DNA of 64,000 nt. It comes from JAZDLR01 sp964540995. GTDB lineage: Bacteria; Patescibacteriota; Patescibacteriia; UBA1558; 2-01-FULL-52-15. The notes under the pieces were generated by a model. That model saw nothing but the letters and a program-made list of their open reading frames with translations. It was not told the origin of the DNA and did not search any database. Made by a program: the position numbers and the translations under genes. The stretch covers positions 62,001 through 126,000 of the forward strand of contig CAZIOU010000001.1 in assembly GCA_964540995.1 (NCBI GenBank). The letters are read 5' to 3'. Within the stretch, counting starts at the first letter, position 1. Each line of letters opens with the position of its first letter. Of this stretch, positions 45,862-53,780 are shown in pieces.

Positions 45862-46012
45862 GCTATACTTTGTCACTATCTAGCTGGGGCGGTAATAGTA
45901 TGGCCACCACTGCGTCACTACATATGCAAGGTCGAATAGATCTCGGAACTATGTAACTAGATAAGCGCGCTTAGCTTGCTCATAGTTCTTCTAATTATTA
46001 ACCTATTACACT

Positions 46013-46481
46013 ATGAATATTAAATTAATTTTTCGCAGACAATTATTAAGTTTGGTCGTAATCGGACTTTTAGGGTTGGGCGGTTAGCGCTGGATTTGAT
46101 ACTCATCATGACAAGTATGGTGTCAAATTCAAATTCGAAGCCAGCATCGGTGTTATTGAATATTGGTTGACCCATTGGCAGGCCAAGGCGCTCTTCCAAC
46201 CGAGAGATGTTGAACTCGGTTCTTACGTTGGCATCCCCGCTGACCGAGTGAAGTTTGTGAGAACAACTTTGAATGATGCGGACGTAGCGGGCATAATCCA
46301 AAAGATTAAAGCCATTATTGCTATCTATTCTAACGATGCGGAAAGTGAGAGGCAAGTTGAACTTAGCGAAATAAGGTGGCACGCTCGTGTGCTTGGCTTG
46401 AATAAATGCTGGGACTACGTCGTCCTTACTGTTGAGTTTTTGACGCGGCTGCAGAAGCTACGGCAAGAACAGAAAGCGTAA
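46013..46481 (+). pseudogene. Secreted protein gene broken by a one-base frameshift in the signal peptide
   Basis: From ATG 46013 a basic start and hydrophobic core (NIKLIFRRQLLSLVVIGLL) run into a TAG at 46085-46087. Exactly here the next frame, open to 46481, reads AVSAGFDTHHDKYG: an ideal signal-peptidase site (VSA). Removing one G from the GGG run at 46079-46081... i.e. TTGGG to TTGG near 46078 restores one protein of about 155 residues. The mature part (EASIGVIEYWLTH, SYVGIPADRVKFVR, EIRWHARVLGLNKCWDY) matches nothing I recognise. Either a sequencing or assembly error or a true inactivating mutation; an internal TTG start at 46167 giving 104 residues is the alternative. Confidence 0.6.
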
Positions 46482-46489
46482 ATACATAC

Positions 46490-46527
46490 ACCCCGCGATC
46501 GAGCACAGCTCGCCGCGGGGTGTTTTT
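46490..46527. terminator. Strong bidirectional terminator
   Basis: ACCCCGCG (46490-46497) pairs with CGCGGGGT (46514-46521), with an inner CGAGC/GCTCG stem (46500-46512) and TGTTTTTTATT after it. It separates two convergent genes. Confidence 0.8.
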
Positions 46528-46886
46528 TATTCTTCACAGATGTCTAGCGTCTCGATCTGGAAACTGAGTTCATCCAGGATCAGAAGTTGCTCCGCCAGCT
46601 CCTTCATGTGTGTAGTGAAGTGATGGCGGGTGAAGTCATCCAATGAGCCGTGAGTTTTGACGAACATACTGGCTTCGGCACGAACCAGATAACCGATCAT
46701 AGACAGTCTATTCTTTTCCAATCGCTCACGCTCAGCATGTAATCTCAGATCATACCAACCGTTATTGTGAACGCGTCCAACTTCTTCCCACTGTATCATG
46801 TTGAAAGCGCCGACAGGATAGAAGAGTTTAAGCTTGGCAAATATTGCTGCTGCTTTGGGACTGAGGGTTTCGACGTCTCTGGCCAT
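46527..46886 (-). CDS. Hypothetical protein, 119 residues
   Basis: An acidic and helical soluble protein (for example LRLHAERERLEKNRLSM, HMKELAEQLLILDELSF) without recognised motif. A strong ribosome-binding site AAGGAGG (46893-46899) lies 6 bases before the ATG, unlike nearly all other genes here. It ends in a strong GC-rich terminator. With the genes at 53000, 53986 and 54445 it shares this expression style, which suggests a different origin or a common regulation. Confidence 0.6.
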   Translation of the reverse strand: MARDVETLSPKAAAIFAKLKLFYPVGAFNMIQWEEVGRVHNNGWYDLRLHAERERLEKNRLSMIGYLVRAEASMFVKTHGSLDDFTRHHFTTHMKELAEQLLILDELSFQIETLDICEE

Positions 46887-46971
46887 GGGTGACCTCCTTG
46901 AGAGTTGATGCTGAGATAAGGGACAGTAAGCTGAGTCATTTAAACATAGCCACCATGTCTGGTCAATTCAA

Positions 46972-47000
46972 TTGACAAAGACATAGAAACATATTACTTT
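46972..47000 (+). promoter_or_regulatory. Promoter of tRNA-Gln
   Basis: TTGACA (46972-46977), 17-base spacer and TACTTT (46995-47000). Start of transcription about 47007, 15 bases before the tRNA. The -35 is perfect, the -10 poor. A GTCAATT-C-AATTGAC palindrome (46962-46976) overlaps the -35. Confidence 0.5.
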
Positions 47001-47021
47001 ATCTTGGTATTAATTATATAT

Positions 47022-47095
47022 TCGGGGATCGTCTAATGGTAGGACAGTGGCCTTTGAAGCCATCAATCATGGTTCGAATCCATGTCCCCGAGCCA
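47022..47095 (+). tRNA. tRNA-Gln (anticodon UUG), CCA encoded
   Basis: Acceptor TCGGGGA/TCCCCGA, anticodon arm GTGGC-CTTTGAA-GCCAT with anticodon TTG, T arm CATGG-TTCGAAT-CCATG, discriminator G and encoded CCA at 47093-47095. The weak U1-A72 pair is normal for bacterial tRNA-Gln. Total 74 bases with all arms paired. Confidence 0.95.
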
Positions 47096-47193
47096 CCCTG
47101 CGTCGTCAAGAGACGACTTCGGGTGGTCTCCGACCACACGACGAGACGAAGTCTCATGCAGGGTAGTCACCCGAAGCTTTAGCGAAGGGTGAC
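47095..47193 (+). other. Multi-hairpin intergenic element after tRNA-Gln
   Basis: Directly after the tRNA an outer stem ACCCTGC (47095-47101)/GCAGGGT (47158-47164) closes three perfect hairpins: GTCGTC/GACGAC (47102-47117), GTGGTC/GACCAC (47123-47137) and GAGAC/GTCTC (47143-47155). A fourth hairpin GTCACCC/GGGTGAC spans 47166-47193. CTTCGGGTG (47117-47125) can instead pair with CACCCGAAG (47168-47176), so two exclusive folds exist. Could be a tRNA-processing or terminator structure, a repeat element or a small RNA. Confidence 0.6.
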
Positions 47194-47257
47194 AAAAGCA
47201 ATTTTTAAAAGGTCTGAAAGGGCTGTTTTTTATTCTAACCTCACTGCATATGAGTTG

Positions 47258-47266
47258 TGCTATAAT
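47258..47266 (+). promoter_or_regulatory. Extended -10 promoter of the enolase gene
   Basis: TGCTATAAT: TGn directly before TATAAT (47261-47266). No -35 match. Start about 47273, leaving a 27-base leader before the ATG at 47300. Confidence 0.55.
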
Positions 47267-47299
47267 GATTTGACCCTATTAATAGACTATTAAGTAATT

Positions 47300-48589
47300 A
47301 TGAAAATTCAACGAATTCAAGGCAGAGAAATCCTCGATTCACGAGGTAACCCCACCCTAGAAGCTGACGTTTATTTGGATAATGGCTCTATGGGCAGAGC
47401 CGCTGTACCTTCCGGAGCGTCCACTGGCTCTCATGAGGCTCATGAGCTCCGTGATGGCGATCCTAATCGTTATAACGGCAAAGGAGTATCGCAAGCAGTG
47501 GCTAATGTGAATGGACCGATTGCACAGGCATTACAAGGTGTCGATGCTGCTGATCAGAAGAATATTGACGATATTATGATCAAGCTTGATGGTACGGAGA
47601 ACAAAGAAAAGCTAGGAGCTAATGCTATATTAGCCGTTTCTCTCGCCGTAGCCAAAGCAGCTGCTGCCAGTCAGAATATTCCTTTGTTCCAACATATCAA
47701 TCAACTGGCCAACCACCCGGCTATGTCTTTGCCCTTGCCGCTATGTAACATTATCAACGGTGGTAAGCACGCTGCTGGCTCGACCGATATTCAGGAGTTC
47801 ATGATCATGCCGGTCGGTGCTAGTACCTTCCGACAAGCTATACAGATGTCGGCTGAGATTTTCCACGCTTTGGGCAAATTGTTATCACAGAAAGGCTACG
47901 CCACTACCGTCGGTGATGAAGGTGGTTACGCGCCAGCTGTTCGCGAGGGCAATTCAGAAGCGTTGTCACTTATCAGCGAAGCAGTGACTATGGCTGGCTA
48001 TCGTGCTGGTGAGGATGTAGTTTACGCACTCGATGTGGCTGCTACCGAACTATATCAAGACGGCTCGTATGTACTAGCTACGGAGAAGACCCAGAAGTCA
48101 GCTGAAGAAATGATTGCTTTCTACCAACAGTTGACGACCAACTATCCAGTGTATTCGATCGAAGATGGTTTAGCCGAAGATGATTGGGCCAATTGGACTA
48201 AGCTGACGGCCAGCCTCGGTGCGAGCAAACAAATTGTCGGCGATGATCTATTGGTAACCAATGTTCGGTTCTTGAAAAGGGGAATAGAGGAGCAAGCTGC
48301 TAATGCTATCTTGGTTAAGGTCAATCAGATTGGAACGTTATCAGAAACTATCGACGCGGTTACGATGGCTCAAGCAGCTGGTTGGAAAGCGGTCATCTCG
48401 CATCGTTCCGGTGAAACTGAAGATACTTCTATCGCGCACATTGCCGTTGGCTTGGGTTGCGGTCAGATCAAAGCTGGCTCCATGTCCCGCACCGATCGTG
48501 TGGCGAAATATAATGAGTTATTGCGTATCGAAGAGCTTCTGGGAGACAAGGCTGCTTTCGCTGGTCGCCAAGCTATCATCAAAGAATAA
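47300..48589 (+). CDS. eno: Enolase
   Basis: 429 residues. GREILDSRGNPTLEADV, PSGASTGSHEAHELRDGD, TTVGDEGGYAP, VYSIEDGLAEDDW (metal ligand), ILVKVNQIGTLSETI and SHRSGETED (substrate and metal ligands) all follow the bacterial enolase pattern. It interconverts 2-phosphoglycerate and PEP, the step next to that of the adjacent gpmA gene. The two genes are 3 bases apart and clearly form a glycolytic unit. Confidence 0.97.
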   Translation: MKIQRIQGREILDSRGNPTLEADVYLDNGSMGRAAVPSGASTGSHEAHELRDGDPNRYNGKGVSQAVANVNGPIAQALQGVDAADQKNIDDIMIKLDGTENKEKLGANAILAVSLAVAKAAAASQNIPLFQHINQLANHPAMSLPLPLCNIINGGKHAAGSTDIQEFMIMPVGASTFRQAIQMSAEIFHALGKLLSQKGYATTVGDEGGYAPAVREGNSEALSLISEAVTMAGYRAGEDVVYALDVAATELYQDGSYVLATEKTQKSAEEMIAFYQQLTTNYPVYSIEDGLAEDDWANWTKLTASLGASKQIVGDDLLVTNVRFLKRGIEEQAANAILVKVNQIGTLSETIDAVTMAQAAGWKAVISHRSGETEDTSIAHIAVGLGCGQIKAGSMSRTDRVAKYNELLRIEELLGDKAAFAGRQAIIKE

Positions 48590-48592
48590 TCT

Positions 48593-49204
48593 ATGGCCAA
48601 ACTTTTCTTAGTACGTCACGGCAAATCAACCTGGAACGATCTCGGCTTATGGACCGGTCATACTGATGTCGACCTCACACCCGAAGGCGAGGAGGAGGCT
48701 CGCCAAGCTGGTCAAGCAATGCGTCATGAGACGATTCATCGCGCTTTCGTCTCGCCTTTGAAACGTACCAGACAAACCTTGCAGCATATCCAACAAGTCT
48801 TGGAGCTGGCGGAGCTGGATATCCAAGAGCATCCAGCCATTATTGAACGGCACTACGGTGTACACACGGGCAAGAATAAATGGCAGGTCAAAGATGAGAT
48901 TGGCGAGGAAGCTTTCCAGAGTATTCGCCGCGGCTGGGATACACCGATTCCTGAAGGCGAGACTTTGAAAGATGTCTATGACCGCGTGAAGCCGTATTAC
49001 GAAGAGCATATCAAGCCCGAGTTAACGCAAGCCAAAAATATCCTTATCGTGGCTCACGGTAATTCATTACGCGCCCTAGTCAAACACTTAGAAGATCTGA
49101 CCGAAGAAGAGATTGTCGGAGTGGAGATCGGTACTGGCGAGGTGCATTGTTATAGCTTGGATGAGAGTGGCAAAGTGGTAGAGAAGGAAGTGTTAAAAGT
49201 CTAG
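48593..49204 (+). CDS. gpmA: 2,3-bisphosphoglycerate-dependent phosphoglycerate mutase
   Basis: 203 residues, somewhat shorter than the 230-250 of typical GpmA. LFLVRHGKSTWNDLGLWTGH has the catalytic RHG histidine; SPLKRTRQT, ERHYGVHTGKNK and the second histidine in LIVAHGNSLRALVKHL are all in place. It converts 3- to 2-phosphoglycerate for the enolase encoded just upstream. Confidence 0.93.
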   Translation: MAKLFLVRHGKSTWNDLGLWTGHTDVDLTPEGEEEARQAGQAMRHETIHRAFVSPLKRTRQTLQHIQQVLELAELDIQEHPAIIERHYGVHTGKNKWQVKDEIGEEAFQSIRRGWDTPIPEGETLKDVYDRVKPYYEEHIKPELTQAKNILIVAHGNSLRALVKHLEDLTEEEIVGVEIGTGEVHCYSLDESGKVVEKEVLKV

Positions 49205-49234
49205 AAAATAATCACAGTATCCCGAATTTTTAAG

Positions 49235-49255
49235 AACAGTTTTCTACTGTTTTGA
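49235..49255. terminator. Weak terminator-like hairpin between convergent genes
   Basis: AACAGT (49235-49240) and ACTGTT (49246-49251) form a 6-bp stem, followed by a few T on the plus strand and CTTAAAAA on the minus strand. It overlaps the 3' end of the minus-strand gene. Confidence 0.4.
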
Positions 49256-49825
49256 GATTTTTTGCTGTCTGCGTCTTACTATCAACATGATTGAGAAGAT
49301 AGCGTTCATCGTTGCCCAGGCTGCAACCCATAGAGTTGAAAGGATAGTATATTTTTCGATTGCTAGTAGTGCTAAGCCAAAACGAAATGAGTTCGTTATA
49401 TAGAGTGATAATGTCTCAGTGTACGGCTGATGCCAAGATTTGCGGAATGTCGGGAAGAAGGCTAACACATCAGCAGTCACCGCCAGAAAGATTGATACTA
49501 TCGGTTGGCTCGCTAGTAGCCAGAATATGATAGCTAGGAGTGATAAGATGGCGGTAATGGTATCAGAAATAGTAATATCCTTTTTGCCATTTTTGAGACT
49601 AAGAAATACAACACCTAGACACAACAAGCCAGCTGAAATAGTTACCCAGGTTGCAGGACCTGCGCCGCCCTTAATTTGTAGAGCAACAATTAATATAGTT
49701 AGCAGTCCCCAGAGCGACCAACTGTAAACATGGGGATGAGTCTTGCCTTTTAAAATATCCCTATAATAAGGGATGTAGGCTAGAAAAGTTAAAATTACGG
49801 CAATGATACCGAGTGTTGCTTTCAT
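49244..49825 (-). CDS. Six- or seven-helix membrane protein, PQ-loop/SemiSWEET-like
   Basis: About 193 residues from the ATG at 49825. Hydrophobic throughout; the first segments read TFLAYIPYYRDILKGKTHPH followed by YSWSLWGLLT, a pattern reminiscent of PQ-loop transporters, and a second half repeats the theme with FFPTFRKSWHQPYTETLSLY. A duplicated three-helix unit is likely. Small-solute transport is a guess. It follows the small gene at 49855-50103 by 29 bases on the same strand. Confidence 0.6.
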   Translation of the reverse strand: MKATLGIIAVILTFLAYIPYYRDILKGKTHPHVYSWSLWGLLTILIVALQIKGGAGPATWVTISAGLLCLGVVFLSLKNGKKDITISDTITAILSLLAIIFWLLASQPIVSIFLAVTADVLAFFPTFRKSWHQPYTETLSLYITNSFRFGLALLAIEKYTILSTLWVAAWATMNAIFSIMLIVRRRQQKISKQ

Positions 49826-49854
49826 TGTATTACACTGTTTTAGTTTTGATCGTT

Positions 49855-50103
49855 CTAGCGATGTGTGCAGCCGGCCCAGCAGCACGGTCTACGCATGCCG
49901 CCTTTCATTTTGGATAACGCTTTAGTGATGCGGATATTTCTGGTCTCGGCTAATTTACCCGAAGTAACCCAACAGATCCACTCATTACGTGCTAGTGGCG
50001 TGATGTCGTCCCACAGAGCTTGGACAGCCGGGACAGTAGCGATGGCTTGCTTCAGATCAGCTGGGAGCTGGTGTGGTGTTTTGGGGGTTGTAACTTTGCT
50101 CAT
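49855..50103 (-). CDS. YdeI/OmdA-family small protein
   Basis: 82 residues. The block PLARNEWICWVTSGKLAETR followed by RITKALSKMKGGMRRP is the C-terminal signature of the YdeI/OmpD-associated (bacteriocin-protection) family. Only this domain is present, which is common in small bacterial homologues. Function is poorly known. Divergent from msrB. Confidence 0.75.
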   Translation of the reverse strand: MSKVTTPKTPHQLPADLKQAIATVPAVQALWDDITPLARNEWICWVTSGKLAETRNIRITKALSKMKGGMRRPCCWAGCTHR

Positions 50104-50152
50104 GGGGTCATTCTAGCAAAAAGTGGCTCATCTTGAAACCAGATGACTGTAA

Positions 50153-50181
50153 TTGTGCCGATAGCCCATCTTTGCTACTAT
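50153..50181 (+). promoter_or_regulatory. Promoter of the msrB-msrA operon
   Basis: TTGTGC (50153-50158), 17-base spacer and TACTAT (50176-50181) preceded by TGC (extended -10 form). Start about 50188, giving a leader of about 22 bases. Confidence 0.45.
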
Positions 50182-50209
50182 AGAGGCATTATTATTGGCT
50201 AATTGCATT

Positions 50210-50566
50210 ATGAATCAACTGACTTCCGAGGAGAAACACGTCATTATCGATAAAGGCACTGAAGCACCATTCGTGGGTGAATATGTGAATACCATGGACA
50301 CTGGTATCTATGTCTGTCGTCAGTGTGATACACCTTTGTATACTTCAGAATCCAAATTCCGCTCTGACTGCGGTTGGCCTAGCTTCGATCAAGAGATAGC
50401 AGGCGCCGTCATAAGTACGCCCGATGACGATGGTAGCCGTACCGAGATTACCTGCGCTCACTGTGGCGGACATCTAGGACATGTCTTCACTGGTGAACAT
50501 CTGACGGACAAAAATACTCGTCACTGTGTCAATTCGCTGTCGCTCAAATTTATCCCTGGTAACTAA
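50210..50566 (+). CDS. msrB: Peptide-methionine (R)-S-oxide reductase
   Basis: 118 residues from the ATG at 50210. Zinc-binding pairs CRQCDTPLY and CAHCGGHLGHVF, the SDCGWPSF segment and the catalytic cysteine in RHCVNSLSLKFIP identify MsrB. It reduces R-methionine sulfoxide. msrA follows after one base, so both diastereomers are covered by one operon. Confidence 0.94.
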   Translation: MNQLTSEEKHVIIDKGTEAPFVGEYVNTMDTGIYVCRQCDTPLYTSESKFRSDCGWPSFDQEIAGAVISTPDDDGSRTEITCAHCGGHLGHVFTGEHLTDKNTRHCVNSLSLKFIPGN

Positions 50567-50567
50567 T

Positions 50568-51065
50568 ATGATCAAACAAGCTGTATTAGCGGGCGGTTGT
50601 TTCTGGGGTATGCAAGATCTGATCCGTAAGCAACCCGGGGTTGTGGCGACACGTGTCGGGTATACCGGAGGATCGGTGGATAATCCTACCTATGAGAATC
50701 ATACGGGTCATGCGGAAGCGGTGCAGATTGATTTTGATGACAGCCAGACTTCCTATCGCGATATTCTCGATTTCTTCTTTCAGATTCACAATCCGACGAC
50801 GCTCAATCAACAAGGCAATGATCGCGGCACAGCCTATCGCTCAGCTATCTTCTATGCTAACGATGAGGAGAAGCGGCAAGCTCAAGATTTCATCGACATT
50901 GTGAACAGTTCTGGTCGCTGGCCCGATCCCGTGGTGACGACTTTGGAACCACTGAAGCAATTCTATCTGGCAGAGGATTATCATCAGGACTATCTGATCA
51001 AGAATCCTGACGGCTACACCTGTCATGTGCGTCGCTTCGGTTCCTATTTAGATAATCAAAAATAA
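50568..51065 (+). CDS. msrA: Peptide-methionine (S)-S-oxide reductase
   Basis: 165 residues from the ATG at 50568. The catalytic motif LAGGCFWGMQD is near the start; GYTGGSVDNPTYEN, HAEAVQIDFD and FFFQIHNPTTLNQQGNDRG are all typical. It reduces S-methionine sulfoxide. A membrane protein with MsrQ-like features starts one base after its stop. Confidence 0.94.
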   Translation: MIKQAVLAGGCFWGMQDLIRKQPGVVATRVGYTGGSVDNPTYENHTGHAEAVQIDFDDSQTSYRDILDFFFQIHNPTTLNQQGNDRGTAYRSAIFYANDEEKRQAQDFIDIVNSSGRWPDPVVTTLEPLKQFYLAEDYHQDYLIKNPDGYTCHVRRFGSYLDNQK

Positions 51066-51066
51066 T

Positions 51067-51855
51067 ATGGATCAACCATTAGCCCCACAACCAACGCCAA
51101 CCGTCACTCCAAGTATTGCGCCTAGTCCGACCATAGCTTCTGTCGGAGCTGATCTCAAGAAGAAACAATGGCGTAACTTCACGATTTTTACCGTGACTTC
51201 TGTCATCTTCTGGGCTCTCGAGTACGCTGCCCAATTTTACCTCTATAGCGTAGGGGATAGCGCTGGAGCCTGGGTAAGAAGCTTTGCTCTCACTGGTATG
51301 ACGCTGTTCTCGCTGTCGCTCTTCAGCAGTACGATCTTCAAATGGTTTCCGCGCACAGCTCGATTATGGCGCTGGCGTCGGTGGCTGGGAGTTTCGGCCT
51401 TCATCTTCATCACCCTGCACATGCTGTCGGTTATCGCCTTGTTCTTCAATTTCAATTTGACCTATCTCTATTTCAGCTTTAATCCATTGGTCAATCTGAT
51501 CATCCCTGGTACAGTGGCCTATATTATTCTACTAGTTATGGCTAGTATCTCGACTGATACTATGGTCAGCAAGATTAAACCCAAGAAGTGGAAGTTTATC
51601 CATCGTTTCGTTTACTTAGCCTTCATCGCTGCAATGTTACATTTCTTCTTCGTCCATCCGGTAGCCATCAAGAATGCACCTGGATATTTCTTGACGCTGA
51701 TCGTCTTCGTCACGGTACTTAGCCAAGTCTATTGGTTTTTGCGAATTGCCGCTCGGAAGAAGTTTATGACTCGGGGAGCGTTGGTAGGATTTGGTCTGAT
51801 TGCTTTGGCGATTATTAGTTTCTGGTTGACTAATCGGGCGCAGCAAGGGCAATAG
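51067..51855 (+). CDS. Ferric-reductase-like/MsrQ-like heme membrane protein
   Basis: 262 residues: a Pro/Thr-rich N-terminus, then six hydrophobic segments. Histidines placed for heme b are seen in FIFITLHMLSVIAL and KFIHRFVYLAFIAAMLHFF, and RRWLGVSAF before the first matches MsrQ/ferric-reductase-domain proteins. MsrQ passes electrons to the periplasmic MsrP; no msrP is present here, but MsrA and MsrB are encoded just upstream. The partner is therefore open. The gene ends at a T-tailed hairpin. Confidence 0.72.
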   Translation: MDQPLAPQPTPTVTPSIAPSPTIASVGADLKKKQWRNFTIFTVTSVIFWALEYAAQFYLYSVGDSAGAWVRSFALTGMTLFSLSLFSSTIFKWFPRTARLWRWRRWLGVSAFIFITLHMLSVIALFFNFNLTYLYFSFNPLVNLIIPGTVAYIILLVMASISTDTMVSKIKPKKWKFIHRFVYLAFIAAMLHFFFVHPVAIKNAPGYFLTLIVFVTVLSQVYWFLRIAARKKFMTRGALVGFGLIALAIISFWLTNRAQQGQ

Positions 51856-51896
51856 TTGCCCAGTTACGGGAGATATGAGAAAATAGAAGTAACAGG

Positions 51897-51934
51897 GACT
51901 AACGCCTCGCAAAGGCGGATTTATTAGTCTTTTT
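51897..51934 (+). terminator. Terminator hairpin directly before the Fic gene
   Basis: GACTAA/TTAGTC enclose CGCCT/AGGCG, followed by TTTTT (51930-51934). It ends the msr operon; its T-run lies only 5 bases before the ATG at 51940, so any transcript of that gene from upstream must read through it. Confidence 0.65.
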
Positions 51935-51939
51935 ATTTT

Positions 51940-52929
51940 ATGAAGAAAATCATTCAAAAGAAGGGAAACGTTGTTATCTATCAGGCACCAAGCGGGGCAA
52001 TTGAGCTTCGTGGGGATAACTCTAAAGAGACTATTTGGGCTACTCAGGCTCAAATGGCGGCTGTTTTTGGTGTCAATTCGCAAGCGATAACAAAACATAT
52101 TCAAAACATTTATAGACAAGGGGAATTAAGTCAGAAGGCAACTTGTTCCAAAATGGAACAAGTTCAAACTGAAGGAAATCGTAGCGTTAAACGTCAAGTC
52201 GAGCTGTACAATCTTGATGTCATCATCTCGGTCGGTTACCGAATTAGCTCGAAGACAGGCACTATGTTCCGCCAATGGGCAACCAAAACCTTACGCCAGC
52301 ATATTACCAAGGGCTATACGGTTAATCGTGTGCAATTGAGTAAGAATTACACTGCCTTTGCCGCAGCCATTAACGACATACGAACATTAATTCCAGCTCA
52401 AACAGCAGAGTTATCGCCACAGCATGTGCTCGATCTGATTACCGCTTTTGCCGACACCTGGTTCTCCTTAGACGCCTATGATAAAGGTCAGCTGAAACCA
52501 GCTAAAGTTACCAAGAAGAAAGTCTCTCTAACCTCGGATGATATTATCTTAGCTATTGACCAGCTCAAGCAGAGCTTGATCAAGCGGGGAGAGGCTACCG
52601 ATATATTTGCCCAGGAGCGAAGTACCGGGGCTATCCAAGGTATCATCGGTAATATAATGCAATCATTCGGCGGTAAGGAACTCTATCCCAGCTTGGAAGC
52701 TAAGGCGGCTCATCTGCTCTATTTCATCATTAAGAATCATCCATTCACCGACGGTAACAAACGTTCGGCTGCTTTTGCTTTCGTCTGGTTCTTACGCCGT
52801 GCTGGGTTACTCAACCTTGCCCGCCTGACTCCATCGGCCTTAACTTCATTGACACTACTCATAGCTGAAAGTAATCCTCGGGACAAAGAAAAGATGGTTC
52901 AATTGGTGGTGATGTTACTCGGACGATAG
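51940..52929 (+). CDS. RhuM-type N-terminal domain fused to Fic/DOC domain
   Basis: 329 residues. Residues 10-125 resemble RhuM/virulence-protein domains (TIWATQAQMAAVFGVNSQAI, YNLDVIISVGYRISSKTGT, RQWATKTLRQHITKGY). The C-terminal part has the Fic core HPFTDGNKRSAAF (267-279) with catalytic His267. Fic proteins transfer AMP or other phosphate groups to targets; Doc-like ones phosphorylate EF-Tu. No separate antitoxin gene is adjacent and no clear inhibitory (S/T)xxxE(G/N) helix is recognised. Toxin, signalling or anti-phage roles are possible. Confidence 0.85.
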   Translation: MKKIIQKKGNVVIYQAPSGAIELRGDNSKETIWATQAQMAAVFGVNSQAITKHIQNIYRQGELSQKATCSKMEQVQTEGNRSVKRQVELYNLDVIISVGYRISSKTGTMFRQWATKTLRQHITKGYTVNRVQLSKNYTAFAAAINDIRTLIPAQTAELSPQHVLDLITAFADTWFSLDAYDKGQLKPAKVTKKKVSLTSDDIILAIDQLKQSLIKRGEATDIFAQERSTGAIQGIIGNIMQSFGGKELYPSLEAKAAHLLYFIIKNHPFTDGNKRSAAFAFVWFLRRAGLLNLARLTPSALTSLTLLIAESNPRDKEKMVQLVVMLLGR

Positions 52930-52945
52930 TATAAAAATATATTAT

Positions 52946-52991
52946 AAAACCCGCGCGTTCTCACCAAGTTGGTGATACTAGCGCGGGTTTT
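52946..52991. terminator. Bidirectional terminator
   Basis: AAAACCCGCGC and GCGCGGGTTTT form the outer stem, with an inner TCACCAA/TTGGTGA hairpin. It separates the convergent Fic and M50 genes and works in both directions. Confidence 0.8.
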
Positions 52992-52999
52992 CTCGTTAT

Positions 53000-53767
53000 T
53001 TACTTTTTCAGTAGGTCGTAAACCAGCATCATAGCTGCTCCGCTATACAGCAGACCGATGTACAGCCAGCTCACGCCCTTGATCTCGCCGCTGTTCATGG
53101 CTTGAGGGCTGTAGCTGCCGTTGGGATCGTCGTGGGTAGCCTGTTTGGTCAGCCCCAGAACAGTCAGTGTCATGGGAATCATCATGTCGACATAGACAAA
53201 CATGAGTAATACCATGAATGCCGGTAGCGCTGCTCGTTTCAGGTGGCGAGCGATGGTCAGATCCTGGTCTTCGGGGATGCTGTTGAACAGTAGCTTGCAG
53301 AAGCGACCGCCATCCAATGGACCGACAGGAATGAGATTCCAGACGATCATGCTGCCGTTGATCATGGCTATGAATCGCGTCGTGTCGCTATCCAGTACGC
53401 CGCAGAAGTACAGCAGCACACTGATCATCGCAATCAGAGCGTTGACACAGACACCGGCGAGCGTGATAGTGCTTTGCTTACGCCAGCTCAATGTCGACAT
53501 CTTCTCGAAGCTGGTGAAAGCGCCGCCCATCACAATCAGCAGTAGGATTCTGGCCCGCAGACCGTACCGCTCCATGAAGAAGGCGTGGCCCAGTTCATGA
53601 CCCAGGACCGAGATGACGGTGATCGTCGTCAACAGTCCGATGTCGATATGACTGACACGACTGTGACTGAAAATCTGGGTATAGAGCCAGAACAGCGCCA
53701 GCCAGGTGACGAAGCTGGAGGCGATCATCAGGAACAGATCAAAGATACGAGACAGGGCGTTTTTCAC
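53000..53767 (-). CDS. M50-family membrane metalloprotease (site-2 protease-like)
   Basis: 255 residues from a GTG at 53767. This start is chosen because AAGGAG (53775-53780) lies 7 bases upstream; an in-frame ATG at 53845 would include that site. Zinc motif HELGH (57-61) in a membrane helix, and the third ligand in VGPLDGGRF, with about six hydrophobic segments. Site-2 proteases cut membrane proteins such as anti-sigma factors. No partner sigma factor is visible nearby. Confidence 0.85.
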   Translation of the reverse strand: MKNALSRIFDLFLMIASSFVTWLALFWLYTQIFSHSRVSHIDIGLLTTITVISVLGHELGHAFFMERYGLRARILLLIVMGGAFTSFEKMSTLSWRKQSTITLAGVCVNALIAMISVLLYFCGVLDSDTTRFIAMINGSMIVWNLIPVGPLDGGRFCKLLFNSIPEDQDLTIARHLKRAALPAFMVLLMFVYVDMMIPMTLTVLGLTKQATHDDPNGSYSPQAMNSGEIKGVSWLYIGLLYSGAAMMLVYDLLKK

Positions 53768-53774
53768 GACTGGT

Positions 53775-53780
53775 CTCCTT
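53775..53780 (-). promoter_or_regulatory. Strong Shine-Dalgarno site deciding the M50 start
   Basis: AAGGAG on the minus strand, 7 bases before the GTG at 53767. Most genes of the window have no such site. Confidence 0.7.

Noticed and set aside
46013..46481. Programmed ribosomal frameshift
   Set aside because: No classical slippery heptamer and no stable downstream structure were seen; a one-base error or mutation in a G-run explains it more simply.
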